From: Chryseobacterium sp. MFBS3-17
Lineage (GTDB): Bacteria > Bacteroidota > Bacteroidia > Flavobacteriales > Weeksellaceae
Direction of reading: 5' to 3'
Length of the DNA: 64,000 nucleotides
Assembly (NCBI RefSeq): GCF_020687745.1
Contig: NZ_JAJEWK010000012.1
Location: forward strand, 372,001-436,000
Positions within the stretch are counted from its first letter, which is position 1, and each line of letters opens with the position of its first letter. The notes under the pieces are model-generated. The model did not search any database and had not been told where the DNA came from. It worked only from the letters and a program-made list of their open reading frames with translations. The translations under genes were made by a program, and so were the position numbers. Of this stretch, positions 45,335-54,698 are shown one piece after another.

Positions 45335-45487
45335 ACCTTGGGCCAGTGTCTTTTTCAGGTTTCATCTTGATGCATCTTTATCCGGCAGACCGGAAATTGG
45401 TATCCACCACAGCTTTTCGTAAGATAAAACCACTCTGCTGCCGGCTGTCTCGTCATGCTGTGTAGTGCATATTAATGCCAAAACAAA

Positions 45488-45626
45488 ACCGGTTATACAG
45501 TTTTTATGACCACTTGTCCATATTCGCTAGCGAAAATCTACTAAAGTCTCTACATTTGAGTATCAAAAAAACGAAAACTAATAACCATTTTTTCTCTCAA
45601 AAGTCACCTCGCCGGGTGGCTTTTCT
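45488..45626 (+). ncRNA. Candidate small-RNA unit 1
   Basis: Order of elements: ACCGGTTATACAGTTTTT (45488-45505), 63 bases from its start to the -7 box TACATTTG (45551-45558), the conserved string AAAACTAATAACC (45574-45586), a T/C-rich stretch, and a hairpin AAAAGTCACC/GGTGGCTTTT (45599-45624). The implied transcript is about 60 bases and holds no ORF. The same series of elements recurs at 45711-45840. The U tract after the hairpin is short. Confidence 0.5.
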
Positions 45627-45710
45627 GATGCTATAGCTGCTGATGAAAACTTTCAGCGCATTGTCTGCATTTATCTGATAACAGCGTTTATGCATCCTTG
45701 CGCAAATCCT

Positions 45711-45841
45711 ACCGGTTATACAGTTTTTTCTGCATTTTATCCAAAAACTTCTTTGGGAAACTGCAATCCTCCGTAAATTTAAATCATAAAACTAATAACC
45801 TTCTTTTTCTGCAGCCATTTCTCCGGGGAAATGGTTTTTTT
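45711..45841 (+). ncRNA. Candidate small-RNA unit 2
   Basis: Repeats the layout of unit 1: ACCGGTTATACAGTTTTT (45711-45728), again exactly 63 bases to a -7-like box TAAATTTA (45774-45781), AAAACTAATAACC (45788-45800), then hairpin CCATTTC/GAAATGG followed by a run of eight T. The implied transcript is about 53 bases. Sequence between the shared elements has diverged, which argues that the elements themselves are maintained. Confidence 0.55.
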
Positions 45842-45947
45842 TGAAAGTGCAGAAAGCAATGAATCCTTCTGTACAGGCTTTTGTTCATGCTTTTTACAGG
45901 GATCAGCATTTGCTGAAAAGAAAAAATGATGGTTCTGAAAATTTACA

Positions 45948-45955
45948 TACCTTTG
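45948..45955 (+). promoter_or_regulatory. -7 box of the corC-type gene
   Basis: TACCTTTG matches TAnnTTTG, 26 bases before the ATG at 45981. Confidence 0.55.
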
Positions 45956-45980
45956 TAAAAAATATTTTTTAATTTTCTAA

Positions 45981-47339
45981 ATGGATTCGGACATACTTAA
46001 GCTGCTCTTAGCTTTATTCTTAGTTTTACTAAATGGCTTCTTCGTAGCAGCAGAATTCTCAATTGTAAAAGTTCGTTACTCACAAATACAGCTCAAGGCT
46101 GCAGAGGGTGACTCTATGGCCAAGCAGGCAGAGCATATCATTAAACATCTGGATGAATATCTCTCGGCTACCCAGCTCGGGATTACCCTGGCCTCATTGG
46201 CATTGGGTTGGGTAGGAGAAAGCGCTTTGCATCATCTTATTGAAAAGATTTTCATCTATTTCCAGCTCGCTATGGATCAGGGCATGATCACCACCATTTC
46301 ACTGGTGCTCAGTTTTCTCATCATCACCATCATGCATATTGTATTTGGTGAGCTGATTCCGAAATCCATTGCAATCCGCAAGGCAGAACCTACTACCATG
46401 GCCATTGCGGTGCCGCTTCGCGTTTTTTACACAGTGTTCAAACCGTTTATCTGGACCATGAATCAGATGTCCAATGCATTCCTCAGACTTATGAAAATTC
46501 ATCCGGCCTCCGAGCATGAAATACATTCTACCGAGGAACTTCAGCTTCTTGTAAAACAATCTGCAGATTCGGGAGAAATTCAGGAAGAAAACTACGAAAT
46601 CATTAAGAATGCATTCGATTTTACAGACCATTCGGCCAAGCAGATCATGGTGCCCAGACAGAACATTCTCTCTATAGACATAGAAGAACCGGTAGAAGAC
46701 ATCATTACCAAAATCATGGAAAGTGGTTACAGCCGGATTCCGGTGTACGAGGATTCCATTGACAAAATCATCGGAATTTTCTATACCAAGGAAATCATCC
46801 GCGAGTATGTGCGCAGTAAAGGTGCCCTTACCCATGAGGACGTGAAAAGGCTGATGCGTGAGGCATTCTTCGTGGTAGGCAGCAAGAAGATCTCTGACCT
46901 GATGAAGATTTTTCAGCAGAAAAAACAGCACCTCGCGGTGGTCATTGATGAATTTGGAGGTACCGAAGGCATCATCACCCTGGAGGATATTCTGGAGGAA
47001 CTGGTAGGAGAGATTCAGGATGAAGAAGATGATGAAGATCAGATCGTAGTGCAGGTGGCCGAAAATGTATTCTGGGTACAGGCTACACAACCGCTGGATG
47101 AAATCAATGAATTTCTGCCGAAAACATTCCCTCTTTCAGAAGAAGGAGAATTCAACACGCTTGCGGGCTATATCCTGCATGATCTGGAAGATATTCCGGA
47201 AGAAAATCAGGAATTTGAAATGAACGATTATCATTTCAAAATTCTGAAGATGAATAACAAAAGCGTGGAAATGGTAGAACTGGTGTATGAAGAAAGAAAT
47301 GTTATTGATGAAATATCCGAAGAACTTGGCGACATTTAA
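45981..47339 (+). CDS. Hemolysin/CorC-type DUF21-CBS membrane protein
   Basis: A 452-residue HlyC/CorC family protein related to CNNM magnesium transporters. DUF21 domain with about four membrane segments (LLLALFLVLLNGFFVAAEFS, TQLGITLASLALGWVGES, IMHIVFGELIPKSIAIRKAE), two CBS domains (DHSAKQIMVPRQNIL and YSRIPVYEDSIDKIIG; VVIDEFGGTEGIITLEDILE), and the C-terminal CorC_HlyC domain (FNTLAGYILHDLEDIP). Mg2+ or Co2+ handling is the known role of relatives. Confidence 0.93.
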   Translation: MDSDILKLLLALFLVLLNGFFVAAEFSIVKVRYSQIQLKAAEGDSMAKQAEHIIKHLDEYLSATQLGITLASLALGWVGESALHHLIEKIFIYFQLAMDQGMITTISLVLSFLIITIMHIVFGELIPKSIAIRKAEPTTMAIAVPLRVFYTVFKPFIWTMNQMSNAFLRLMKIHPASEHEIHSTEELQLLVKQSADSGEIQEENYEIIKNAFDFTDHSAKQIMVPRQNILSIDIEEPVEDIITKIMESGYSRIPVYEDSIDKIIGIFYTKEIIREYVRSKGALTHEDVKRLMREAFFVVGSKKISDLMKIFQQKKQHLAVVIDEFGGTEGIITLEDILEELVGEIQDEEDDEDQIVVQVAENVFWVQATQPLDEINEFLPKTFPLSEEGEFNTLAGYILHDLEDIPEENQEFEMNDYHFKILKMNNKSVEMVELVYEERNVIDEISEELGDI

Positions 47340-47658
47340 TACCATACCCCAAAATGTGCCCGTTTACGGTTCCACCAATTACGATAATCCGGGCAGACAG
47401 TACGAGGAGGAAATCCTGCTGATGGAACAGGAAGACCAGCTCAATAAACTGGTGCTCTGGAATGATGATGTGAATACCTTTGACTTTGTCATAGAATGTC
47501 TGATTGAAATCTGCGGCCATACACCGGAGCAGGCAGAGCAATGTACCATTCTGGTGCATTACAAAGGAAAATGTACGGTGAAAACCGGCACGATGGATGT
47601 GCTGAAACCCATGCATGACAAACTGATTTCGCGGGGACTCACCAGCGAGATTGTATAA
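47308..47658 (+). CDS. clpS: ClpS adaptor of the ClpAP/ClpCP protease
   Basis: N-degron adaptor that hands substrates to Clp ATPases. The core KLVLWNDDVNTFDFVIECL with QAEQCTILVHYKGKCTVKTG is diagnostic. I chose ATG 47308 (MKYPKNLATFN, 116 residues) over 47287, since ClpS has only a short N-terminal tail. Either start overlaps the end of the upstream gene (32 or 53 bases), which implies translational coupling. Confidence 0.88.
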   Translation: MKYPKNLATFNTIPQNVPVYGSTNYDNPGRQYEEEILLMEQEDQLNKLVLWNDDVNTFDFVIECLIEICGHTPEQAEQCTILVHYKGKCTVKTGTMDVLKPMHDKLISRGLTSEIV

Positions 47659-47806
47659 TCCGCCTTCCCGGATATGAACCCGGAAGCAATCACGATGATG
47701 GTACGGGCTGATGATTCATATTGATATTATTGATGATCATGAAGCGCAAACCTGCGGAAAAATGTTCACCTTTGACAAAATTTTTGATTAAAGATTCTTA
47801 TACATT

Positions 47807-48748
47807 ATGGAACAAACGATATTTGACTGTGTTATTATAGGATCCGGACCTTCCGGATTTACCGCTGCCATCTATGCAGCACGTGCAGACCTGAAACCGC
47901 AACTCTATACCGGTCTGGAGCCGGGCGGCCAGCTGACCACCACTACAGAAGTAGATAATTTCCCGGGATATCCGGATGGTGTTACCGGTCCGCAGATGAT
48001 GATGGACCTGCAAAAACAGGCAGAACGGTTTGATACCAAAGTCTATTACGAACTCATTACCAAAGCAGAATTTTCCACAGAAACGGGTGGTATTCACAAG
48101 CTGTGGGCCGGGAATAAGGAAATCCTGGCCAGGACCGTAATCATTTCTACCGGTGCCACGGCCAAATATCTGGGTCTGGAAGATGAAAAAACATATTCCG
48201 GAGGCGGCGTTTCTGCCTGCGCTACCTGCGACGGATTTTTCTACAAAGGAAAAGATGTTATTGTGGTGGGAGCCGGAGATACCGCTGCCGAAGAAGCCAC
48301 CTACCTGGCTAAACTGACCAATAAAGTGACCATGCTGGTGCGTCGTGATGAATTCCGCGCGTCCAAAGCCATGATTCACCGGGTAGAAAACACACCGAAT
48401 ATCGAAGTGAAGTTCCACCACGAACTGATCGGCATCGAAGGAGAAAACGGCATGGTAGAAAGAGCCATAGTCATCAATAACCAAACCAAAGAGACCTCTG
48501 CCATAGATGTCCATGGTATTTTTATCGCCATCGGCCACCAGCCGAATACCGCAATCTTTGCCGGCCAGATCACGATGGACGAAAACGGATACCTCAAAAC
48601 CATTCCCGGATCTACCAGAACCAATTTGCCGGGCGTTTTTGCCGCGGGAGACGTACAGGATCATATCTACAGACAGGCCATTACGGCTGCAGGAAGCGGG
48701 TGCATGGCGGCTATGGATGCAGAGAAATATCTGGCAGAACTGGCGTAA
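47807..48748 (+). CDS. trxB: Thioredoxin-disulfide reductase
   Basis: FAD/NADPH enzyme that reduces thioredoxin, 313 residues. FAD motif IGSGPSGFTAAIYAARAD, redox pair in SACATCDGFFYKGK near residues 135-138, NADPH motif VVVGAGDTAAEEATYLAK, and C-terminal FAAGDVQDHIYRQAITAAGS with GCMAAMDAEKYL. Typical length and order of domains. Confidence 0.97.
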   Translation: MEQTIFDCVIIGSGPSGFTAAIYAARADLKPQLYTGLEPGGQLTTTTEVDNFPGYPDGVTGPQMMMDLQKQAERFDTKVYYELITKAEFSTETGGIHKLWAGNKEILARTVIISTGATAKYLGLEDEKTYSGGGVSACATCDGFFYKGKDVIVVGAGDTAAEEATYLAKLTNKVTMLVRRDEFRASKAMIHRVENTPNIEVKFHHELIGIEGENGMVERAIVINNQTKETSAIDVHGIFIAIGHQPNTAIFAGQITMDENGYLKTIPGSTRTNLPGVFAAGDVQDHIYRQAITAAGSGCMAAMDAEKYLAELA

Positions 48749-48772
48749 TTTTTCACTCCGAAAACGGTCACT

Positions 48773-49135
48773 GTGAAACATCTGTTTCTTGTATTTCTGG
48801 GCGGCGGGGCGGGCAGCGTACTCCGGTATCTGTTGTCGGCTTACACCCAGAAACTCTGGACTATAGGCGTATTTCCGCTGGGTACCTTCCTGGTGAATCT
48901 GCTCGGTTGTCTGCTCATTGGTGCACTTTCTTCAGGGTTACTGAAAACTGACGAAACTTCGCGCCTGTTGCTCATCGTGGGCTTTTGCGGAGGCTTTACC
49001 ACATTTTCAGCATTCTCGGCAGAGGGAATTCAGCTATGGCAAAGCGGACATTACCTGACCCTCACGGCCTATATCCTGCTGAGTGTGCTGTTGGGGATAA
49101 CGGCGGTCTGGGCAGGAGCCAAACTCACCACATAA
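48773..49135 (+). CDS. crcB: Fluoride efflux channel CrcB/Fluc
   Basis: Small four-helix fluoride channel, functional as an inverted dimer, 120 residues. GGGAGSVLRYLLSAY, GTFLVNLLGCLLIGALSSG and GFCGGFTTFSAFSAEG carry the family's N-, and the TFS-box (Phe/Thr/Ser) residues. The start is GTG at 48773, 24 bases after trxB. No fluoride riboswitch was recognised upstream, so expression may follow trxB. Confidence 0.93.
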   Translation: MKHLFLVFLGGGAGSVLRYLLSAYTQKLWTIGVFPLGTFLVNLLGCLLIGALSSGLLKTDETSRLLLIVGFCGGFTTFSAFSAEGIQLWQSGHYLTLTAYILLSVLLGITAVWAGAKLTT

Positions 49136-49276
49136 AACAAAAAATAAGCAATCCTTTCCGCAACAGGGGAGGATTTTCCGTTCCAGGTAAAAGGCAGCGG
49201 CTTTCTTATTGTTTTCAGGAGCACACGCTGGGTCCTCCGGCCGACTATACTTACCGGCTGCCCGCTATTACTCCTC

Positions 49277-49310
49277 CAGCTTGCCCACGGTTTTAACCGT
49301 GGGCAAGCTG
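49277..49310. repeat. 34-bp near-perfect palindrome
   Basis: CAGCTTGCCCACGGTT (49277-49292), two T, then its exact 16-base reverse complement to 49310. No T tract follows, so it is not an ordinary terminator; it resembles a repetitive extragenic palindrome. Flanking 49136-49276 and 49311-49383 have no supported ORF. Confidence 0.75.
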
Positions 49311-49383
49311 TGCGGGGTAGCCGCTCGCATCCGGGCTATGTTCGCGCAGGGACTTTCTTTTGACGCACTAAATCAACCGCAAA

Positions 49384-49855
49384 ATCCATCGGAGCGGTCT
49401 GTTAATAGAAATATTCAACCCACAATTCGGCAAGCTCCGTAGGAGCGAACTGTTTGTACAGAAAATTTAGCTCCTAATTTAGCGAGCTCCGCAGGAGCTT
49501 TCTGTTAGTAGAGAAGTGTTACCACCAATGTGTTAAGCTCCGTAGGAGCGAACTGTTCGTAGAGAAGATTTAGTTCCTAATTTAGCGAGCTCCGTAGGAG
49601 CGGCCTGTTAATAGAAAAATTCAACCCGCAATTTGGCAAGCTCCGTAGGAGCGGCCTGTTAATAGAAATATTCAACCAGCAATTTGACAAGCTCCGTAGG
49701 AGCGAACTGTTTGTAGAGAAAATTTAGCTCCTAATTTAGCGAGCTCCGTAGGAGCGTTCTTTTAGAGAAGTGTTACCACCGATGTGTTATGCTCCGTAGG
49801 AGCGGCCTGTTAATAGAAAAATTCAACCCGCAATTTGGCAAGCTCTGTAGGAGCG
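49384..49855. repeat. 51-bp tandem array with conserved AGCTCCGTAGGAGCG hairpin
   Basis: Nine copies of AGCTCCGTAGGAGCG or close variants start at 49433, 49485, 49536, 49588, 49639, 49690, 49742, 49790 and 49841 (steps of 48-52 bases), with a decayed tenth at about 49384. Each core is a small palindrome (GCTCC/GGAGC). The intervening sequences fall into three types, begun by GAACTGTT, GGCCTGTTAATAG and TTCTGTTAG/TTCTTTTAG, used in the order B A C A B B A C B. Repeated spacers exclude CRISPR. Confidence 0.85.
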
Positions 49856-49879
49856 GCCTGTTATTAGATTCAGGGGAAA

Positions 49880-51328
49880 TTACAACAACGGAGACACCAG
49901 CCTCACCGTCCTGTCCAGCAACTGCCGGTGAAGCGGTCGCTGGTTCCACGACTCCTCATCCACCCTCGAGGCATCCTCAAGGTCGGTATAAAATTGCTGC
50001 CTCAGTTCTTCCGCAGTTTCCCGGTCATAAATCATGGCATTCACCTCAAAATTCAGGTCAAAACTCCTGAAATCCATATTGGCCGTGCCCACTACAGCCA
50101 GATCTCCGTCTACTACGATGGTTTTTGCATGGACAAATCCCTTATGGTAGGTATAGATTTCTACACCGGCCTGCAGCAGTTCGGTGAAGTATGAATGATT
50201 GGCCACATTCACAAAATGCGAATCGGAGATGCCTGGAACCAGAAGTTTAACCTTCACACCACTGAGGGCAGTAATCAGAATGGTATCCAGAATATTCGGG
50301 TTGGGAATGAAGTAAGGATTGGTAATCAGCACTTCTTCGCGTGCCAGGCTGATGGCTTTCATGAGTGAGTGCAGAATAAACGGTGCATCAGAATCGGGGC
50401 CGCTGGCCACTACCTGACCAATTACATTTCCTTCACTGATGCGTTGGTTCAGCGGAAAAAAATTCCGGTCCGGGTACAGTTTCTGCCGGGAGCAGTAATT
50501 CCAGTCTACTATGAAGATGTATTGCAGTGAGTGCACCATGCTGCCACTGATCTGCAAATGGGTATCCCGCCAGTACCAGCGGTTCTTTGCCGGTCCGCCG
50601 TTGATGTATTTATCATTGACATTAATGCCGCCTACAAAAGCTGTTTTACCGTCTATAACGATGATTTTCCGGTGGTTTCGGTAATTGAGCCGGTTGGCAA
50701 AAAACAGAAATTTAATTTCATAAAAAGGGAAAACCTCTATGCCTGCACGGCGCATCCGCTTCAGGTGCCGCCGCATGATGCGCGATCCGAAGTCATCAAA
50801 AATAAACCGTACCTGTACACCTTCTGCCGCCTTTTGGATGAGCAAATCAATGAGCTGGGTGCCAATATGATCAGCATCGAAAATATAATATTCCAGATGA
50901 ATATGATGCCGGGCTTTTTTTATCGCTTCAAAAACAGCGGGGAATTTTTCTTCACCGTTAATCAGAAGCCGGATTTCATTATCATCAGTAAGGGGCGAGT
51001 AATTCTGATTCAGCATCAGGTCTATAAGCCCGGTATATTTGCCAATCCGGGTGGAGTAGGTCGTAAAAATGCGGTCCCGGTTCTGCCGGATATAATCTAC
51101 AACTTCTGTTTTCAGTTCGTCTGCAAAGAGATTTTTGGTATACAATTTTTTCTTGCGGTAATTCACGCCCACAGAAAAATAAATGAAAATACCCACCACC
51201 GGAATCAGCAGTACGAGGAGGATATAGGCCGAAGCCTTGCTTGTACTTCTCGTATCAAACACAATGCGCAGGCACACCCCGATGATGAGGAGAATATAGG
51301 CCAGCTCAGCCAGTAATACCCAGTTCAT
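49880..51328 (-). CDS. cls: Cardiolipin synthase (phospholipase D family)
   Basis: Membrane enzyme that condenses phosphatidylglycerol to cardiolipin. From ATG 51328 ([18 protein letters not shown]) it has 482 residues, the usual length; MLYK at 51340 is an alternative. Two N-terminal helices precede two PLD motifs: [20 protein letters not shown] and [20 protein letters not shown]. The frame runs back to 51574 but that part is antisense-free overlap with the macro-domain gene and is not Cls-like. The true start overlaps the end of that gene by 23 bases. Confidence 0.93.
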   Translation of the reverse strand: MNWVLLAELAYILLIIGVCLRIVFDTRSTSKASAYILLVLLIPVVGIFIYFSVGVNYRKKKLYTKNLFADELKTEVVDYIRQNRDRIFTTYSTRIGKYTGLIDLMLNQNYSPLTDDNEIRLLINGEEKFPAVFEAIKKARHHIHLEYYIFDADHIGTQLIDLLIQKAAEGVQVRFIFDDFGSRIMRRHLKRMRRAGIEVFPFYEIKFLFFANRLNYRNHRKIIVIDGKTAFVGGINVNDKYINGGPAKNRWYWRDTHLQISGSMVHSLQYIFIVDWNYCSRQKLYPDRNFFPLNQRISEGNVIGQVVASGPDSDAPFILHSLMKAISLAREEVLITNPYFIPNPNILDTILITALSGVKVKLLVPGISDSHFVNVANHSYFTELLQAGVEIYTYHKGFVHAKTIVVDGDLAVVGTANMDFRSFDLNFEVNAMIYDRETAEELRQQFYTDLEDASRVDEESWNQRPLHRQLLDRTVRLVSPLL

Positions 51329-51830
51329 CTTGTACAGCATTAAAATTTTCATCGTCAAAACAAACCACGATGACCTCAAGAATGGTTGAATCGTGCCGGA
51401 GAAAATCCCGGATCGCCGCAACCGAAACTTTGGCAGCTTCATTTTTCGGATAGCCATAGACTCCCGTGCTGATGTTTGGAAAGGCAATCTTTTGGCAACC
51501 ATTTTCTGCAGCGATTGACAGAGAATTGACATAGCAGTTTGCCAGCGTTCCGGCCTCATTCCGGTTTCCACCATTCCACACCGGACCCACGGTATGAATC
51601 ACAAATTTTGCAGGCAGGTTTCCCGCCGTGGTGATCACGGCTTCACCGGGTTTGCATCCGCCCTGGCGCGCTACAATCTTACGGCATTCGTCCAGAATGG
51701 CACTGCCACCGGTCCGGTGAATGGCACCATCTACGCCGCCCCCTCCCAGCAGGGAAGAATTGGCTGCATTCACGATTGCATCTGCTGCAGTGGTGGTAAT
51801 ATCGCCTTTTATCACCTTAATTTTGCTCAT
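51306..51830 (-). CDS. Macro-domain O-acetyl-ADP-ribose deacetylase
   Basis: A 174-residue YmdB-type macro domain. Ligand-site motifs: [30 protein letters not shown] at the N-terminus (AsN and Asp of the catalytic loop), [20 protein letters not shown], and [20 protein letters not shown]. It removes acetyl from O-acetyl-ADP-ribose or ADP-ribose from proteins in relatives. Translationally coupled to cls through a short overlap. Confidence 0.94.
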   Translation of the reverse strand: MSKIKVIKGDITTTAADAIVNAANSSLLGGGGVDGAIHRTGGSAILDECRKIVARQGGCKPGEAVITTAGNLPAKFVIHTVGPVWNGGNRNEAGTLANCYVNSLSIAAENGCQKIAFPNISTGVYGYPKNEAAKVSVAAIRDFLRHDSTILEVIVVCFDDENFNAVQDELGITG

Positions 51831-51951
51831 ATGGTCCTGGATTAATTGGGGTCTAAAAACAGTTGGTACTGCAATTTAGCAAAAATGACGCATCCGGCAA
51901 TTGCACTGAATATGGAATGCTGAGGAAATTACGGAACCGGACTGCTGATTT

Positions 51952-52314
51952 TTACTGTATTTCCAGTTTTTTCAATGCTTCAGGCAGCGAATCTGTAAAG
52001 TGAACATGGCTTCCTTTGTTGCTTTCTTCTATGAATTGCCTCAGGCTTTCGCTCTCCACCGTGTGAAATGCGCCGATAATTACCAGTCGCATCTGGTATT
52101 GGGCGAATTTCTGAAGAATTTCACCGGCAAGACCGGTTCTGAGGTCAAAAAACCCGGGAATAATCTGATTCTGGTACAGAATCATCGCGTCATATCCTTT
52201 GTAGTAATGGTTACCGAGCAGTTCCAGTGCGTCGTCTGTAGTGCGGATAATGGTCTCGTCTGCGGTGAATTCGGCAACCATCATACCGTCTTTTTGGTGG
52301 GTTTCAATAGTCAT
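51952..52314 (-). CDS. DUF4180-domain protein
   Basis: A 120-residue protein filled by DUF4180: DDALELLGNHYYKGYDAMIL, IIPGFFDLRTGLAGEILQKF and GSHVHFTDSLPEALKKLE. The fold resembles STAS/SpoIIAA-like modules; function is unknown. It stands alone between the macro gene and the reductase gene. Confidence 0.85.
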   Translation of the reverse strand: MTIETHQKDGMMVAEFTADETIIRTTDDALELLGNHYYKGYDAMILYQNQIIPGFFDLRTGLAGEILQKFAQYQMRLVIIGAFHTVESESLRQFIEESNKGSHVHFTDSLPEALKKLEIQ

Positions 52315-52419
52315 GATATTTATTTTGGTGGGTAAGCCGGAACTTCCCTCATTAATCCGGGAATTCTGACCTTAAAAAAAAGGTTCAAATAATATGCCCG
52401 AAAGCGGCTCAGTGCTTTT

Positions 52420-52983
52420 TTAAACAGAAATGTCTTCTTCAGACCGGTGGTAAAAGCATACCAGGGCACCGTTTTGAAATGTTTTGGTGCGGTGCAGCTG
52501 AAAGGTTTTTCGCATATTAAAATGCTCAAAAAGATTTTGGCCTTTGCCGGCTATCACTGGATGAATGCACAACTGAAATTCATCAATAAGATCACGTTCC
52601 AGCAGTTGAATAATCAGGCTGCGGCTTCCCACCAGGATGTCGCCACCCGGAATTTTTTTTAGTTTCTTCACTTCTTCTTCCGGCGTGAGGGTGGCCAGCC
52701 GTGCTGTGTTCCAGTCTGTGTTGTGCAGGGTTGTGGAAAATACAATTTTCTGAATCCGGTCCATGACCGCTGCAAAATCATCCATTGATTGTTCTCCCGA
52801 AGGTTTTGCGGCAAGGGTTTTCCAGTATTCCATCAGCTGATAGGTAATTCTGCCGTACAGTATGGTGTCTGCATCGGTCAGCAACCGGGTATAATGGCGG
52901 TGCAGTTCGGCATCTGCAGTTACGGCATCATGATCAAAGATTCCATCAAGGGTCATATTGAGCGCTGCTGTAATTTTCCGCAT
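52420..52983 (-). CDS. RibD C-terminal/dihydrofolate reductase-like protein
   Basis: A 187-residue member of the YyaP/RibD-C group. MRKITAALNMTLDGIFDHDA opens the fold, followed by DADTILYGRITYQLMEYWKT, KIVFSTTLHNTDWNTARLAT, and KKLKKIPGGDILVGSRSLI with FQLCIHPVIAGKGQNLFE. NADPH-dependent reductase activity is expected but the substrate is unknown. Confidence 0.9.
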   Translation of the reverse strand: MRKITAALNMTLDGIFDHDAVTADAELHRHYTRLLTDADTILYGRITYQLMEYWKTLAAKPSGEQSMDDFAAVMDRIQKIVFSTTLHNTDWNTARLATLTPEEEVKKLKKIPGGDILVGSRSLIIQLLERDLIDEFQLCIHPVIAGKGQNLFEHFNMRKTFQLHRTKTFQNGALVCFYHRSEEDISV

Positions 52984-53053
52984 TGTTTTTCAGATAAAAA
53001 TTAATCTTCTTTCATAAATTTATCAACCTCGGAGAAGCTAAGCAAAAACGATT

Positions 53054-54037
53054 CTACTTTTCCTTTACCACATTTCCAATGTCCATCTTTTTGAGTTTTG
53101 CCAGCGATCCGGATGTACTGTTGGCGGCAGCATTCATGGTATAGGTGCGGGCTGGCGTGCGGGCAATTATTTTGCGGTCAGAAAGGGTATAAGTGGTTTG
53201 ACGGTGGGTGAATGAGAGCGTATTGTTTTTAGCCGAATACCGGAATGTATCGTCATACATCAGTTCTATATGGTCACGGTCATCTGTAAAAACGTAAAAC
53301 AACCGTTCATTATACAGGAAGATCCGCATGACTTTTTTATTCTCAAATGCGAATGACAGGACAAGATCTTCACTGATGTTTTCTGTGTCGAGCATCTGAT
53401 ATTGGGTTTTTACCATCTTGCCGTTTACCAGTTTTTCTTCGGAATAATTCCAGGTGATGCCGTTGGCACTCAGAGATTCCTCTACGATATGTATAGGGTA
53501 GGGAATGTTGTTTTTCACCTTAAATTCGGAATACTGATGCCAGCAGCAACCACTTTTGGTCATGGTGAATATAGACTGGTCCTCCGCAACTACGCTGAAC
53601 ATGCCGCAGTAATCCTGTGCCAGTTCTGTAAACTCCGGACTGTGATTGAACCCCTGAGCATCGGCCAGGTAAATCTGAAAGGAGGGACCATGATAGCAGC
53701 TGTTTTGTCCGTCCATCAGCGCAAAATCCTCTTGCCCGTCAAAGTTAAAGTCCGCATAGATAATAGAGCTCTGCTCGCCGTAGGGCAGTTGCTGCACATT
53801 GGCCCGTACTTTACCCTCGTGCAATGTAAAGGTAAGTTCCTCCGAATTAACCTTCAACAATTGTTTGTTGGTTTTTTTGTCAAAAACAGCCACCCATCCG
53901 GGACTGAAAACCTCGGCAGTATCGGCAATGTAAACTTTTCCGAAATAATCTTTAGAGAAATTATCTACCAGAAATGTGGTCTGGCCGGAAAGCGATTGGG
54001 CGCACAGAATAATCAGCAGGAATAGAAAGTGTTTCAC
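53054..54037 (-). CDS. Secreted XAC2610-like protein
   Basis: An exported protein of about 327 residues. I place the start at GTG 54037, which opens a proper signal peptide (KHFLFLLIILCAQSLSGQ); the longer frame to 54121 overlaps the next gene and adds no signal. It contains an FG-GAP/VCBS-like element (YADFNFDGQEDFALMDGQN) and SGCCWHQYSEF, as in XAC2610-related proteins. Function unknown. Confidence 0.65.
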   Translation of the reverse strand: MKHFLFLLIILCAQSLSGQTTFLVDNFSKDYFGKVYIADTAEVFSPGWVAVFDKKTNKQLLKVNSEELTFTLHEGKVRANVQQLPYGEQSSIIYADFNFDGQEDFALMDGQNSCYHGPSFQIYLADAQGFNHSPEFTELAQDYCGMFSVVAEDQSIFTMTKSGCCWHQYSEFKVKNNIPYPIHIVEESLSANGITWNYSEEKLVNGKMVKTQYQMLDTENISEDLVLSFAFENKKVMRIFLYNERLFYVFTDDRDHIELMYDDTFRYSAKNNTLSFTHRQTTYTLSDRKIIARTPARTYTMNAAANSTSGSLAKLKKMDIGNVVKEK

Positions 54038-54107
54038 AGTTATGGGGTTTAGCAGTTTCCAGAGGATATACAGGAATTGTGCCGCAGGCAGTGTGGGGTA
54101 CGATAAA

Positions 54108-54641
54108 TCAGTGCGTTTCATAAAATTCCGGCGGATAGACTACTGTACCGTGTACATGAGACATAGCGTTTTCTGATAATTCTATGAGCATGCAGTTTTC
54201 ATCAGGAACATCAAACGGCAGTCTGATTCCATAATTGCGGGTCATTTCGTAACCAAATTTCGGGTAGTATTTTTCGTGACCCAACAGAATGACAGACCCA
54301 AACTGTAATTCCCGGGCGATGCGGTGGGCTTCACGTATCAGTTGGCCTCCAATTCCCTGCTGCCGGAAATCTTTATGTACGGCCACAGGTGCCAGTGCCA
54401 GGGAAGCGGTTTCCTGAGATTGTTCATCTACAATTTTAATCGGTGTGAGCAGGATATACCCCACAATCTGCCGGTCTGTTTCAGCCACCAAGGAGAGTTC
54501 CGGGATAAAAGCTTCAGACTGCCGCAGTCTTTCCACCAGAAATTGTTCCTGGTGATTGGTGTATAGTTCATCTTTGAAAGCATTTTCAATAAGCCGGAAC
54601 ACTTCAGGATAATCTTGTTTCTGTTCTTGCCGGATTTTCAT
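54108..54641 (-). CDS. GNAT-family N-acetyltransferase
   Basis: A 177-residue YhbS-type acetyltransferase. The acetyl-CoA loop is APVAVHKDFRQQGIGGQLIR, followed by VILLGHEKYYPKFGYEMTRN and a C-terminal part MLIELSENAMSHVHGTVVYP, which is common to the group. Substrate unknown. Confidence 0.9.
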   Translation of the reverse strand: MKIRQEQKQDYPEVFRLIENAFKDELYTNHQEQFLVERLRQSEAFIPELSLVAETDRQIVGYILLTPIKIVDEQSQETASLALAPVAVHKDFRQQGIGGQLIREAHRIARELQFGSVILLGHEKYYPKFGYEMTRNYGIRLPFDVPDENCMLIELSENAMSHVHGTVVYPPEFYETH

Positions 54642-54698
54642 GTGGAAAGGATTTTATGATGGTCTGCGGTGCAGGTAGGTGGTACCGTTTGTCAATGC

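Noticed and set aside
48749-48772. Fluoride riboswitch before crcB
   Set aside because: Only 24 bases separate trxB and crcB, too short for the riboswitch fold.
49384-49855. CRISPR array
   Set aside because: Spacers are repeated and fall into three types; no cas genes nearby; repeat unit is a 15-base palindrome.
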